A stretch of DNA of 64,000 nucleotides from Candidatus Phosphoribacter hodrii. Its GTDB lineage: Bacteria; Actinomycetota; Actinomycetes; Actinomycetales; Dermatophilaceae. The stretch spans positions 124,001-188,000 of the forward strand of contig JADJIB010000001.1 in the NCBI GenBank assembly GCA_016707175.1. The letters run 5' to 3'. The notes beneath the pieces are model-generated. The model was not told where the DNA came from and did not search any database. It saw only the letters and a list, made by a program, of their open reading frames with translations. The translations under genes and the position numbers were made by a program. This document shows, piece after piece, positions 26,572 to 34,699 of this stretch. The stretch's first letter is position 1. Each line of letters starts with the position of its first letter.

Positions 26572-27601
26572 TCAGGAGATCGTCACGCTTTGACCGACCG
26601 GGACGAGGAGCACCCAGAGCGGACCGGCGGCCAAGGTGACCTCGGCGCCGGACGATCCGGTGAGTCGGGTCGGACTCGCGTTCGTCGCCCGCTCCCAGGT
26701 CGCGTCATAGGCCGCGCCGCCGCGCAGCACCTTCGCCTCACCCTTCCCGAGGAGTTCGAGCACCGGGGTGAATACGCCGTTGACGTCCCGATTGGTCGAG
26801 GGGTGGGTGCGGATCATCTGCACGAGGACGCTCGCAGCGCTCACCGGCGTGCCGGCCGCGGTCACCTCGGGCCGCCCGTCGGTGGTCACCAGGTAGCGGC
26901 CGAGGGTCGCGTCCCAGGTGAAGGCCACCCGCGCCAGTGGGTATGCCGTTGCGAGACTCGTCGCCGGTCGGCCGCCGGAGGCGCCCGGCCCGGTTCGGAA
27001 GCCGATGTCCCCTGCCGGGGCGCTGCCACCGGCTCGGGCCACGAGGGCAGCCGGTGTCCCGATGACGTTGTAGGGGGCCTTGCGGTCTCCAGCCCGCCGG
27101 TAGCCGCCCCGCCGGAGTCCATCGAGACGTTGACCTGCGGCCCTTGACGATCTCGGAGGTGGTGATCGGCGACGCGCCGGAGTAGGCGAAGGCCACTCGG
27201 CCGTAGTTGCCCAGCAGAACGGCGTCGGACTCACGGGCGCTACGGACCGGACCAACCTCGGGTGGGAGGGTGGAGGCGTAGATGGCGAGCAACCGGGTGA
27301 GGCCGGCCTCCACCGGCTCGACGTAGACGATGTCGGCCGCGTCCACGCCGATCCGGGGCCGGGCCGGGGACGTGTTGTCAATCTTGACGGCGAGCACCGG
27401 ACCTGGGCCGAGCAGCGGCGCGCTCACCGGGACGGCCGGGAGGGTGCTGGTCGGTGCCGCGGCGCTCGTCGTGATCGGCGCACTCGTGGTGGGCACGGCG
27501 GTGGTCGTGGCTGGGCTGGAGGGTGCCGGTGCCGGTGGCGTGCTCGAGCAGGCGACGAGCAGGGCGGCGCTCAGGCAGATGGCGAACGCAGACCGGATCA
27601 C
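26572..27601 (-). pseudogene. DUF3048 (YerB-like) lipoprotein, two frameshifts
   Basis: The N-terminal 165 codons (start ATG 27601) give a lipoprotein signal with lipobox LLVAC, a Pro/Thr/Ser-rich linker and the first DUF3048 domain (VLAVKIDNTSPARPRIGVDAADIVYVEPVEAGLTRLLAIY, VGPVRSARESDAVLL). After EIVKG the frame is lost near 27138-27142. A short piece, MDSGGAATGG, is readable in a second frame, and from about 27085 a third frame carries the rest (APYNVIGTPAAL to VPVGQSVTIS) with the C-terminal DUF3048 domain. Each break is explained by one missing base in a G/C run, so sequencing error is likely. YerB-family lipoproteins are envelope proteins of unknown function. Confidence 0.82.
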
Positions 27602-27653
27602 CGATGCAGACTACGGGGCTGGAGACCCTTCGGGCTGGAGCAAATCTGCCCCA

Positions 27654-27699
27654 GACGTTGTTGTGGGGCCACGGTTACCGTGGCCCCACAACCAACGTC
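27654..27699 (-). terminator. Strong stem-loop terminator
   Basis: Arms of 22-23 bases (27654-27675 and 27677-27699) pair with a single bulged G; the core is TTGTGGGGCCACGGT. It starts 20 bases past the stop of the small frame 27719-27853 on the minus strand. As an almost perfect hairpin it could also block transcription coming from the plus strand. Confidence 0.75.
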
Positions 27700-27718
27700 G
27701 TGAAGCGAAGGCGCTGAA

Positions 27719-27853
27719 CTAGTCAGCGAGCACTGTTGCCGGTGCGAGGGCCACAGCCGGGATGCGGGAGTACCGGGGGCCCATCCACTTCGTTCTCGAC
27801 TCGACGGGCCGGCGCCTGGGGGGGAGGTGTCGACTACGTCTGAGAACTATCAT
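27719..27853 (-). CDS. Possible 44-residue basic small protein
   Basis: ATG at 27853 follows AGGGA by two bases, and TAG at 27719 is followed after 20 bases by a strong terminator. The peptide is basic in its first 27 residues (VLRRSRHLPPRRRPVESRTKW), then ends with a mildly hydrophobic stretch (IPAVALAPATVLAD). I do not recognise it. It could be a real small protein, a decayed N-terminus of a secreted protein, or the leader of an untranslated RNA. The support is positional: an AT-rich promoter-like patch before it and a terminator after it. Confidence 0.3.
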   Translation of the reverse strand: MIVLRRSRHLPPRRRPVESRTKWMGPRYSRIPAVALAPATVLAD

Positions 27854-27937
27854 GGTCCCTGTCCCCGGCCACCGCCTGCCAGATCAGGGAATTCTTACTA
27901 TCTTTTTACTCTCTGAGGGCTTGAGGTACACCGAGGT

Positions 27938-28339
27938 TTAGTGGCTCGGGACGTTGGCGCGGACCCAGTCGACGATCTCGTGCGTCGCCGCACCCGGGGT
28001 GAACACCTTGGCGACCCCGAGCTTCTGCAGCGCCAGCAGGTCGTCGTCGGGGATGATCCCGCCCCCGAAGACCACGATGTCGGCCGCGTCGCGGACCTTG
28101 AGCAACTCGACCACCTTGGCGAACAACGTCATGTGGGCACCCGAGAGGACAGACAGGCCGACGGCGTCGGCGTCTTCCTGGATGGCCGCTTCGACGATCT
28201 GCTCAGGCGTCTGGTGGAGTCCGGTGTAGACGACTTCCATCCCGGCGTCGCGCAAGGCGCGTGCCACGACCTTGGCCCCCCGGTCATGACCGTCCAACCC
28301 GGGCTTGGCGACGACAACGCGCAGCGGAGAGTCACTCAT
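27938..28339 (-). CDS. Cobalamin (B12)-binding domain protein, small acyl-CoA mutase subunit type
   Basis: A 133-residue stand-alone B12-binding domain. It has the base-off/His-on motif DGHDRGAK at residues 14-21, with SVLSG at about 77 and GGGIIPDDD near 102, the standard DxHxxG...SxL...GG pattern. It resembles the C-terminal domain of methylmalonyl-CoA mutase and the small subunit IcmB/HcmB, and would need a separate large subunit, not encoded here. The start MSDSPLRVVVAKPGL is chosen because it precedes the first strand directly. From memory, an icmB-like gene also lies near sucC and pcrA in Streptomyces, which supports conserved order. Confidence 0.88.
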   Translation of the reverse strand: MSDSPLRVVVAKPGLDGHDRGAKVVARALRDAGMEVVYTGLHQTPEQIVEAAIQEDADAVGLSVLSGAHMTLFAKVVELLKVRDAADIVVFGGGIIPDDDLLALQKLGVAKVFTPGAATHEIVDWVRANVPSH

Positions 28340-28602
28340 GCGTCGCACTCTAGCGAAGCCCCAGGTGCGTGGAGCGGGACCAGTGGCCCAGGCCACCGCG
28401 GAGGATCCATCGTCGCCAGCCCAGCCGCCGACCCACCCGGCCATTGGACAGCGAGCTCGCGTGATCCTCATCACAGGAGGTGCGTCGGCCCCGCGCGCGC
28501 TCCGGTCATGGGCGCCCGCCCCGTGGACCCGGCTTGGAGATAACGAATACATCACGCTAACCTCCACAAGGCCAGTTCCAGCTGCGGGAAGAGACCAACG
28601 AC

Positions 28603-29439
28603 GTGACCGACGCCAAGTACCGTGGGCGCCACCGCTCTCGGCGAGGTGCCGGGCTCAGCCCTCGCATCGTCGGGACCGGGCTCGTGCTGCCGACAACGGC
28701 CACCCTCGCGGTGGTGTCAGTGACCGGCGGAGCCCCGATGGCCCTCACCAGCACCACTCTGGCGGCGGGTGCCAGCGCTGTGGACGACGCCACGACCGAC
28801 CGTGCCGAGCTCACCCAGGACAAGTCGACCGACAGCACCCTGTTGGCGCGCGGTGTGCAGGACCGAGTCGCCCGTGACAGCGAGCGCGTGCGCGTCTCCG
28901 CGGTCACGGAGGAGAACGCCAAGCGAGCTGCGACCGAAGCGTCGCTGGCCGCCAACGACGTCCCCGTCCAGGTGTCCCTCGTCGGCGCCCCTGGCTCCGA
29001 GCTTGCCACCTCTGCGGCCAGCCTCAAGGGTGCCAGCCTCGGCTCCAAGGCGTGGGTCAACCCGCTCGGGGGCAACTACAACCTCAGCTCGAATTACGGT
29101 TGGCGTTGGGGTCGCCTGCACTCCGGGCAAGACATGGCCTGCCCGACGGGCACGCCAGTGCGCTCGATCTCCAGCGGCGTCGTCATCTTCTCCGGCTGGG
29201 CTGGGAACCTCGGTTACAAGGTCGAGATCCTCCACTGGGACGGCACCGTCTCCTGGTATGGCCACAACAGCAAGCTTCGGGTCAGCGAGGGTCAGCGAGT
29301 CGAGCCGGGTCAGCTCATCGCTCTGGCCGGCAGCACGGGACACTCGACCGGTCCGCACGTGCACCTGGAGATCCACCCCGACGGGGGCAATGCCGTCCCG
29401 CCGAAGCGGTGGCTGGCTGCTCGCGGCGTCAACATCTGA
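28603..29439 (+). CDS. Secreted M23 family metallopeptidase (LytM-type)
   Basis: A 278-residue exported peptidoglycan hydrolase. After a basic N-terminus and a hydrophobic signal segment (IVGTGLVLPTTATLAVVSV) comes a charged, probably helical region (residues 65-125). The C-terminal peptidase M23 domain has zinc ligands visible at H173 and D177 (LHSGQDMACPTG) and H254 (GPHVHLEI), with H221 (WYGHNSK) as the catalytic histidine. It would cut stem-peptide cross-bridges in the wall. The start is GTG at 28603, 14 bases after GGGAAGAGA. The AT-richer stretch 28537-28556 (GATAACGAATACATCACG) is a likely promoter or regulator site. It is convergent with pcrA. Confidence 0.9.
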   Translation: MTDAKYRGRHRSRRGAGLSPRIVGTGLVLPTTATLAVVSVTGGAPMALTSTTLAAGASAVDDATTDRAELTQDKSTDSTLLARGVQDRVARDSERVRVSAVTEENAKRAATEASLAANDVPVQVSLVGAPGSELATSAASLKGASLGSKAWVNPLGGNYNLSSNYGWRWGRLHSGQDMACPTGTPVRSISSGVVIFSGWAGNLGYKVEILHWDGTVSWYGHNSKLRVSEGQRVEPGQLIALAGSTGHSTGPHVHLEIHPDGGNAVPPKRWLAARGVNI

Positions 29440-29460
29440 CGCTTCCTGCCCCACGCGTGA

Positions 29461-29505
29461 GCGATTCCGGCGTCCTGAGGTCCGTTCCCTCCTGACGCCG
29501 GTCGC
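29461..29505. terminator. Bidirectional stem-loop between M23 peptidase and pcrA
   Basis: Arms CCGGCGTC (29467-29474) and GACGCCGG (29494-29501) pair exactly, with an outer GCGA/TCGC pair across a two-base bulge. The element lies in the 74-base gap between the convergent stops. Confidence 0.55.
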
Positions 29506-29513
29506 CACTCACC

Positions 29514-32072
29514 TCACAGTTTCACGACCGGCGCGTAGCGCAGCAGCAGCCGCTTGACCCCCACTGACGCCCCGAAGTCGACGTGGGCGAGCGTGCGCTC
29601 CCCCTCCCCCTCCAGGCGCAGCACCGTTCCGAGCCCGAACGAGTCGTGGCTCACCCGATCACCCGCGACAAGCACGGGCACGGCCCGGTTACCCGGTGAG
29701 CGCACCCCTGGCCGAGCCGCGAGCGTCGCCCCGGCCGGCTCGCTGGACCGGCGGCCAAAACGCGCCGAATCCGACGCCGCTGCTTCGCGCTCCCATGCCA
29801 CCAACTCCTCGGGGATCTCGTCGAGGAACCGCGACCCGGGGAAGAACTGCGGCTGACCCCACGCCGAGCGAACCGCAGCCCGCGACAGGTGCAGCCGCTC
29901 GCGAGCGCGGGTGATGCCGACATAGGCCAGGCGCCGCTCCTCCTCGAGCTCCTTGGGGTCCGCGAGCGAGCGCAGATGCGGGAAGGTGCCGTCCTCAAGA
30001 CCGGTGACGAAGACGACGGGGAATTCCAGGCCCTTGGCCGTGTGCAGGGTCATCAGCGTGACCACTCCCCCGGCATCGGCCTCGGGATCAGGGATCTCGT
30101 CGGCATCGGCGACCAGCGACACCTGCTCAAGGAAGTCTTCGAGGCTGGCCGGCTCACCGGTCTCGGCCCGCCCCTCGTCGAATTCCTGTGCGACAGCGAC
30201 CAACTCGGCGAGGTTCTCGACGCGGGTCTCGTCCTGGGGGTCGGGGCTATTGCGCAATTCGCGCAGATAGCCGCTCTGCTCCAGCACCGCTTCGAGCAGC
30301 CCGGCCACCCCCGACCCGCCCTCGAAGACGGTCCGCAGGTCTTCCAACAGTCGGGTGAAGGCCTCGATCGCGGCGACCGATCGGGTCGCGATGCCGGGTG
30401 CATCGACGGCCCGCCCGAGCGCCGCGACGAAGGGGATCCGCTCGCGGTCGGCCAACTGGGCGACACACGCCTCGGCCCGCTCGCCGATGCCCCGCCGCGG
30501 GGTGTTGAGGATTCGCCGCAGGTTGACCGTGTCGGTCGGGTTGGAGATCACCCGCAGGTAGGCGAGGGCGTCCTTGACCTCCTTGCGCTCGTAGAACCGG
30601 GTGCCGCCGACGACCTTGTAGGGCAACCCGACCCGAACGAACACCTCTTCGATCGCCCGGCTCTGGGCATTGGTCCGATAGAACACCGCGACGTCCTTGG
30701 GCTTCACCCCATGCTCGTCGCCGAGCCGATCGATGGTCCGCGCGATGAACGCCGCCTCGTCGTGCTCGTTGTCGCCGACGTAGCCGATGATCCGAGCCCC
30801 GTCGCCCGAGTCGGTCCAGAGGTTCTTGGGCCGCCGGTCCGGGTTGCGCGCGATGACCGCGTTGGCCGCCCGCAGGATCGTCTGGGTCGAGCGGTAGTTC
30901 TGCTCCAGCAGGATGGTCCGCGCGTTGGGGTAGTCCTGCTCGAACTCCACGATGTTGCGGATCGTCGCCCCACGGAAGGCATAGATCGACTGGTCTGCGT
31001 CACCGACGACGACGAGCTCGGCAGGCGGGATCGCGTATGCCGCCCGCTCACCACCCGCGCCCGACCCACCGCTCGCGCCCGAACCACCTTCTCCTGCAGC
31101 GTCGCTCGTGACCCCGACCAGCTCACGGACGAGTTGGTACTGCGCCGTGTTGGTGTCCTGATATTCATCGACCAGCACATGCCGGAACCGCCGCCGATAG
31201 TGCTCGGCAACGTCGGGGAAGGACTGCAGCAGGTGCACCGTCGTCATGATGAGGTCGTCGAAGTCCAGGGCGTTGGCCTGGCGCAGCCGTCGTTGATAGG
31301 CGACATAGGCCTGGGCGATGGTGCGCTCGTGGTGGGTGCCCTCGTCGCCGCTCACCTGACGGGTGTAGGTCTCCTCGTCGATGAGCTCGTTCTTGAGGTT
31401 GCTCACCTGATGGCTGAAGGACCGCGGGTTGTAGCGCTTCGGGTCCAGATCCATGTCGCGCAGCACCATCGCCATGAGCCGCTGGCTGTCAGCCGCGTCA
31501 TAGATGGAGAAGCTCGACTTGAGCCCGAACTTCTCGATCTCGCGGCGCAGGATCCGCACGCAGGCGGAGTGGAAGGTCATCACCCACATGGCCCGCGAGC
31601 GCGCACCGACGAGGCTCTCGACCCGCTCGCGCATCTCGGCGGCGGCCTTGTTGGTGAAGGTGATCGCCAGGACCTGGCCCGGCTGCACGCCGCGCTCGGC
31701 GAGCAGGTAGGCGATCCGATGGGTCAGCACCCGCGTCTTGCCCGAGCCGGCGCCGGCGATGATGAGCAGCGGGCTGCCTTCGTGGACAACGGCCGCCCGC
31801 TGTTGCGGGTTGAGCCCGACCAGGAACCGTTCCGGGTCGCCCGCCCCGCGCGCTCCGGTATGCCGCCCGCTCGCGTCGGACGCGGTATACCCGCTGCCCT
31901 CCTGGGCCCACAGCGGTAGTCTGGCCTCATCGACGTCGTCCTGGCGTCGGGCCGGCGAGGCGCTGGGCCGGACATCCGCGAGCGACGGCGCGTGGGGATG
32001 GGGGCGTGCGGGCACGCTCGGCTCGGGCTCCCCGAAACCGGAGAGGCCCAACTCGTCAAAGAGGGTGCCCAT
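29514..32072 (-). CDS. pcrA: ATP-dependent DNA helicase, UvrD/PcrA type
   Basis: An SF1A 3'-5' helicase of 852 residues from ATG 32072. Motifs in order: Q motif LNPQQRAAV, I AGAGSGKTRVLTHR, Ia ITFTNKAAAEM, II DEYQDTN, III GDADQSIYAFRGA, IV LEQNYRST, V LMTLHTAKGLEFPVVFVTG and VI RRLAYVGITRARERL. A Tudor-like C-terminal domain (VLVAGDRVSHDSFGLGTVLRLEG) binds RNA polymerase in other PcrA proteins. It acts in nucleotide-excision repair, replication and transcription-coupled repair. The start is uncertain (ATG 32072 or 32087); the frame continues far upstream, but that stretch is antisense to the quinone reductase gene. An alanine/glycine/serine insert near ASGGSGAGGERA is unusual. Confidence 0.95.
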   Translation of the reverse strand: MGTLFDELGLSGFGEPEPSVPARPHPHAPSLADVRPSASPARRQDDVDEARLPLWAQEGSGYTASDASGRHTGARGAGDPERFLVGLNPQQRAAVVHEGSPLLIIAGAGSGKTRVLTHRIAYLLAERGVQPGQVLAITFTNKAAAEMRERVESLVGARSRAMWVMTFHSACVRILRREIEKFGLKSSFSIYDAADSQRLMAMVLRDMDLDPKRYNPRSFSHQVSNLKNELIDEETYTRQVSGDEGTHHERTIAQAYVAYQRRLRQANALDFDDLIMTTVHLLQSFPDVAEHYRRRFRHVLVDEYQDTNTAQYQLVRELVGVTSDAAGEGGSGASGGSGAGGERAAYAIPPAELVVVGDADQSIYAFRGATIRNIVEFEQDYPNARTILLEQNYRSTQTILRAANAVIARNPDRRPKNLWTDSGDGARIIGYVGDNEHDEAAFIARTIDRLGDEHGVKPKDVAVFYRTNAQSRAIEEVFVRVGLPYKVVGGTRFYERKEVKDALAYLRVISNPTDTVNLRRILNTPRRGIGERAEACVAQLADRERIPFVAALGRAVDAPGIATRSVAAIEAFTRLLEDLRTVFEGGSGVAGLLEAVLEQSGYLRELRNSPDPQDETRVENLAELVAVAQEFDEGRAETGEPASLEDFLEQVSLVADADEIPDPEADAGGVVTLMTLHTAKGLEFPVVFVTGLEDGTFPHLRSLADPKELEEERRLAYVGITRARERLHLSRAAVRSAWGQPQFFPGSRFLDEIPEELVAWEREAAASDSARFGRRSSEPAGATLAARPGVRSPGNRAVPVLVAGDRVSHDSFGLGTVLRLEGEGERTLAHVDFGASVGVKRLLLRYAPVVKL

Positions 32073-32141
32073 GTCGGCGTCCACCATATGCGCTTGGTCG
32101 GACACCCCGAGCCGCCACGCACTCGTCGTAGGCTCGGCGCC

Positions 32142-33128
32142 ATGACCGACGCCCGAGCCCTTCGCGTGACCCAGCACGGCGGACCCGAGGTCCTCGCCGT
32201 CCAGACCGTCGACGTCCCCGAGCCGGGGCCGGGCCAGGTGCGGGTGCGCGTGGAAGCGGCCGGGATCAACTTCATCGACGTCTATCAGCGCCAGGGCGTC
32301 TATCCCGGGCCGACGCCGTTCACCCCAGGCATGGAAGGCGCCGGAATCGTCGAGTCGGTCGGCGCCGATGTCGACCTCCTCGTGGGGTCTCACGTGGCGT
32401 GGGCAATGACGCGCGGGGCGGCGGCCGAGTTCGCGGTGCTGCCTGCGGCGTCCGTTGTGCCCGTCCCCAACGACATCACCGCCGAGCAGGCGGCCGGCGC
32501 GATGCTCCAAGGCATGACGGCGCACTACCTCACCACCAGCACGTATGCCGTCCAGCCCGGTGACGTCGTCCTCGTTCACGCGGCGGCGGGCGGGGTCGGG
32601 CAGTGGCTGGTCCAGGTCTGTTCGCTCGCGGGGGCGACTGTCATCGCCACCGCTGGGTCCGAGGCGAAGTTGGCGATCGCCCGGGAGTTGGGCGCGGCCC
32701 ACACGCTGGACTACACGGCATACGGGACGCCGGGCGACTTGGCGGCAGCGGTGCGGGAGGCGACCGGCGGCGCGGGGGTGGCCGTGGCGTATGACGGGGT
32801 CGGCAAGGCGACCTTCGATGCGTCGCTGGGCTCGCTGCGCCCGCGCGGGATGCTGGCGCTCTTCGGCGGGGCGAGCGGGCAGGTGCCGCCGTTTGACCTG
32901 CAGCGGCTCAATGCGGCTGGCTCGGTCTTCGTCACTCGTCCGACGCTCGCGCACTACGTCGCCGACCGGCACGAGTTGCTGTGGCGGGCAGGCGAGGTCT
33001 TCCAGACCCTGGCGTCGGGGCGGGTCCGGATGGACATCGGCGGGGTCTACGCGTTGGAGGATGCCGCCGCTGCTTATGAGGCCTTGGAGGGCCGGGCCAC
33101 GACCGGCAAACTGATCTTCCAGATCTGA
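32142..33128 (+). CDS. NADPH:quinone oxidoreductase family protein (QOR, zinc-free MDR)
   Basis: A 328-residue medium-chain dehydrogenase/reductase without zinc ligands. It has a GroES-like N-terminal domain (GINFIDVYQRQGVYP, TPGMEGAGIVESVG) and a nucleotide-binding motif VHAAAGGVGQWLVQ near residue 147, with the YDGVGK substrate-domain signature. It reduces quinones by NADPH; physiological substrates vary. The start MTDARALRVTQHGGPEVL matches QOR N-termini. It diverges from pcrA with about 70 bases between starts. A C-rich tract and an intergenic hairpin repeat follow its stop. Confidence 0.9.
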   Translation: MTDARALRVTQHGGPEVLAVQTVDVPEPGPGQVRVRVEAAGINFIDVYQRQGVYPGPTPFTPGMEGAGIVESVGADVDLLVGSHVAWAMTRGAAAEFAVLPAASVVPVPNDITAEQAAGAMLQGMTAHYLTTSTYAVQPGDVVLVHAAAGGVGQWLVQVCSLAGATVIATAGSEAKLAIARELGAAHTLDYTAYGTPGDLAAAVREATGGAGVAVAYDGVGKATFDASLGSLRPRGMLALFGGASGQVPPFDLQRLNAAGSVFVTRPTLAHYVADRHELLWRAGEVFQTLASGRVRMDIGGVYALEDAAAAYEALEGRATTGKLIFQI

Positions 33129-33186
33129 GGGCCCCGCCCCGCCCCGCCCCAAGCCCCACCCCCCCCCGCCCCCCGCCCCCCCCTTG

Positions 33187-33241
33187 GCCGGGTCGAGGTA
33201 TTCCACCATCGTGAGACAACGGCCGAATACCTCTATCCGGC
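33187..33241. repeat. Intergenic palindromic repeat, copy 1
   Basis: An element of about 55 bases with outer arms GCCGGGTCGAGGTATTC and GAATACCTCTATCCGGCC, which pair imperfectly. The centre contains CCATCGT and ACGG. The same element occurs at 36976-37031. Both follow plus-strand genes, so they may act as terminators or be members of a REP-like family. The 60 bases before this copy are nearly pure C. Confidence 0.7.
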
Positions 33242-33265
33242 CCACGCACCGCAAGGAGGCGGCTG

Positions 33266-34039
33266 ATGAGCGACAACATCCGGGTCACCCGTGAGGGCTC
33301 GACCACGACGATCACCCTGGCTCGGCCGGAGAAGCGCAATGCGCTCTCGGCGGCGATGATGACCGACCTCACGGCGGCGCTGGCCGAGGCCGGCGCCTCC
33401 GATGCGCTCGCGGTGGCGATCGCGGCCGACGGGCCGGTCTTCTCCGCAGGGCACAACTTCGGTGATCTCGCCGGGGCGGACCTGAGAGCGGCCCGCCAGT
33501 TGTTCCTGCTGTGCACGACGATGATGGACACCGTTCAGGGCATCCCGCAGCCGGTGATCGCCAAGGTGCATGCGCTGGCGACCGCAGCCGGGTGCCAACT
33601 TGTGGCGTCCTGCGACCTAGCGATTGCCGCCGACACCGCTGGGTTTGCGCTGCCCGGTGGCAAGGGCGGGCTCTTCTGCCACACGCCGCTCGTCGCGGTC
33701 TCGCGCAACGTCGGGCGCAAGCGGGCTCTGGAAATGGCACTCACCGGCGACGTCATCGACGCGGCGACCGCCGCCGATTGGGGGCTGATCAACCGCGCAG
33801 TGCCCGCCGATGACCTCGACGCCGCTGTGTCCGACCTGGTCGCGCGAGTGACCCGTGGGAGCGCGATGGGCCGCTCGATCGGCAAGCGCACCTTCCATGC
33901 CCAGGTCGGGTTGGAGCAGCACCAGGCCTATGACCTGGCCGTCGAGGTCATGGCGGCGGCGGCCTTGACCGAAGACGCCCAAGAAGGGATCGCGGCCTTC
34001 CTCGCCAAGCGGCACGCGGCATACACCTCGCTCCCCTGA
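33266..34039 (+). CDS. Enoyl-CoA hydratase/isomerase (ECHDC3-like)
   Basis: A 257-residue crotonase-fold protein starting at ATG 33266 with AAGGAGG upstream. The two oxyanion-hole regions are visible as PVFSAGHNFGDL (about residue 53) and DTAGFALPGGKGGLFCHTP. The sequence GMTP/AAGCQLVASCDLAIAA is the usual core helix. The FSAGHN form and lack of the normal acid pair resemble ECHDC3-type members, whose substrate is uncertain. It would act on a CoA thioester in the cytoplasm. It has no operon partner nearby; the toxin-antitoxin genes follow after 43 bases. Confidence 0.87.
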   Translation: MSDNIRVTREGSTTTITLARPEKRNALSAAMMTDLTAALAEAGASDALAVAIAADGPVFSAGHNFGDLAGADLRAARQLFLLCTTMMDTVQGIPQPVIAKVHALATAAGCQLVASCDLAIAADTAGFALPGGKGGLFCHTPLVAVSRNVGRKRALEMALTGDVIDAATAADWGLINRAVPADDLDAAVSDLVARVTRGSAMGRSIGKRTFHAQVGLEQHQAYDLAVEVMAAAALTEDAQEGIAAFLAKRHAAYTSLP

Positions 34040-34082
34040 CCCGTCGTCGCCCTGCTGTCGCAGATTGCTAGCATAGTGCGAC

Positions 34083-34301
34083 ATGAGGACCCTCTATCTG
34101 CGCAACGTGCCCGATGAGGTGGGAGACGCGCTGGAAGAGCTGGCTTCCCGTGCCTCCATGTCCGTCAGCGCGTATGCCGTGCGCGAGCTCTCCGCCGCAG
34201 TCGCCTTCCGGTCCAACGCCGACCTGCTGTGGACCCAGCCGCAGGTCGAGGTCGACATCGACGAGGTCGTCGCGGCGGTCCGTTCGGGGCGCGATCGTTG
34301 A
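34083..34301 (+). CDS. VapB/FitA-like antitoxin (ribbon-helix-helix)
   Basis: A 72-residue antitoxin. The N-terminal part (MRTLYLRNVPDEVGDALEELASRASMSVSAYAVREL) is a beta strand plus two helices, fitting FitA/RHH DNA-binding antitoxins. The C-terminal acidic tail (VEVDIDEVVAAVRSGRDR) would wrap the toxin active site. The upstream sequence TGCTAGCATAGTGCGACATG suggests a promoter very near the start and a short or absent leader. The stop overlaps the toxin start (TTGA). Confidence 0.85.
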   Translation: MRTLYLRNVPDEVGDALEELASRASMSVSAYAVRELSAAVAFRSNADLLWTQPQVEVDIDEVVAAVRSGRDR

Positions 34302-34699
34302 TCGTCGTCGACACGTCGGTGGTGCTTGCGGCGCTCCTCGGCCATGACCCCGCCCGGCACGCCCTCGATGACCGTCGATTGGTGGCACCACATCTCATCG
34401 ATGCCGAAGTGGCACATGCCCTACGGGGTCTCGTCCTGGGCGGGAGGGTCACGGCGGACGATGGCGAGCGGCTGCTGTCGGTGTGGCAGCGTCTCGCCAT
34501 CGACCGACTGCCCATGACCGGGCTGCTCCCCCGAGCGTGGGCACTTCGTGACGCGCTCACGGCATACGACGCGATGTTTGTCACCGCGGCCGAGGCCCTT
34601 CGCGTCCCTCTCGTGACCTGCGACCGGCGGCTGGCTCACGCGGGTGCCGCACGGTGCACCGTCGAGATCGTGCCCGGGGCGAGCTCGATGCCGTCATGA
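34298..34699 (+). CDS. VapC-like toxin, PIN-domain ribonuclease
   Basis: A 133-residue PIN-domain nuclease. The TTG at 34298 is chosen because it overlaps the antitoxin stop and gives the canonical N-terminus LIVVDTSVVLAAL. All four metal-binding acids can be seen: D (VVDTSVV), E (DAEVAHAL), D (TAYDAMFVTAAEAL) and D (VTCDRRL). VapC toxins cleave tRNA or rRNA when free of antitoxin. The toxin stop overlaps the next gene start by four bases (ATGA), coupling it to a FAD oxidoreductase, which is uncommon for such modules. Confidence 0.88.
   Translation: MIVVDTSVVLAALLGHDPARHALDDRRLVAPHLIDAEVAHALRGLVLGGRVTADDGERLLSVWQRLAIDRLPMTGLLPRAWALRDALTAYDAMFVTAAEALRVPLVTCDRRLAHAGAARCTVEIVPGASSMPS

Larger units (their letters stand above)
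27602..27937. other. 336-base gap: terminator, possible small ORF, AT-rich patch
   Basis: Between the DUF3048 gene and the B12-binding gene lies a strong hairpin (27654-27699), a 44-codon minus-strand frame (27719-27853), and an AT-rich patch at 27889-27918 with TAAGAAT and TAGTAAG in minus-strand orientation. The patch could be the promoter of the small frame. I see no riboswitch or RNA gene. Confidence 0.5.

Noticed and set aside
28340..28602. Possible c-di-AMP (ydaO) riboswitch upstream of the M23 peptidase
   Set aside because: Such riboswitches often precede actinobacterial wall hydrolases, but I could not find the conserved core segments in these 263 bases.
33129..33186. C-rich tract after the quinone oxidoreductase as a Rho utilisation site
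   Set aside because: It is C-rich, but homopolymer errors are frequent in this window and its exact sequence is not reliable enough to support the claim.
32090..33254. Extension of pcrA to a 1246-codon protein
   Set aside because: The added sequence is antisense to the well-supported quinone oxidoreductase and is low-complexity; it is a high-GC open frame only.
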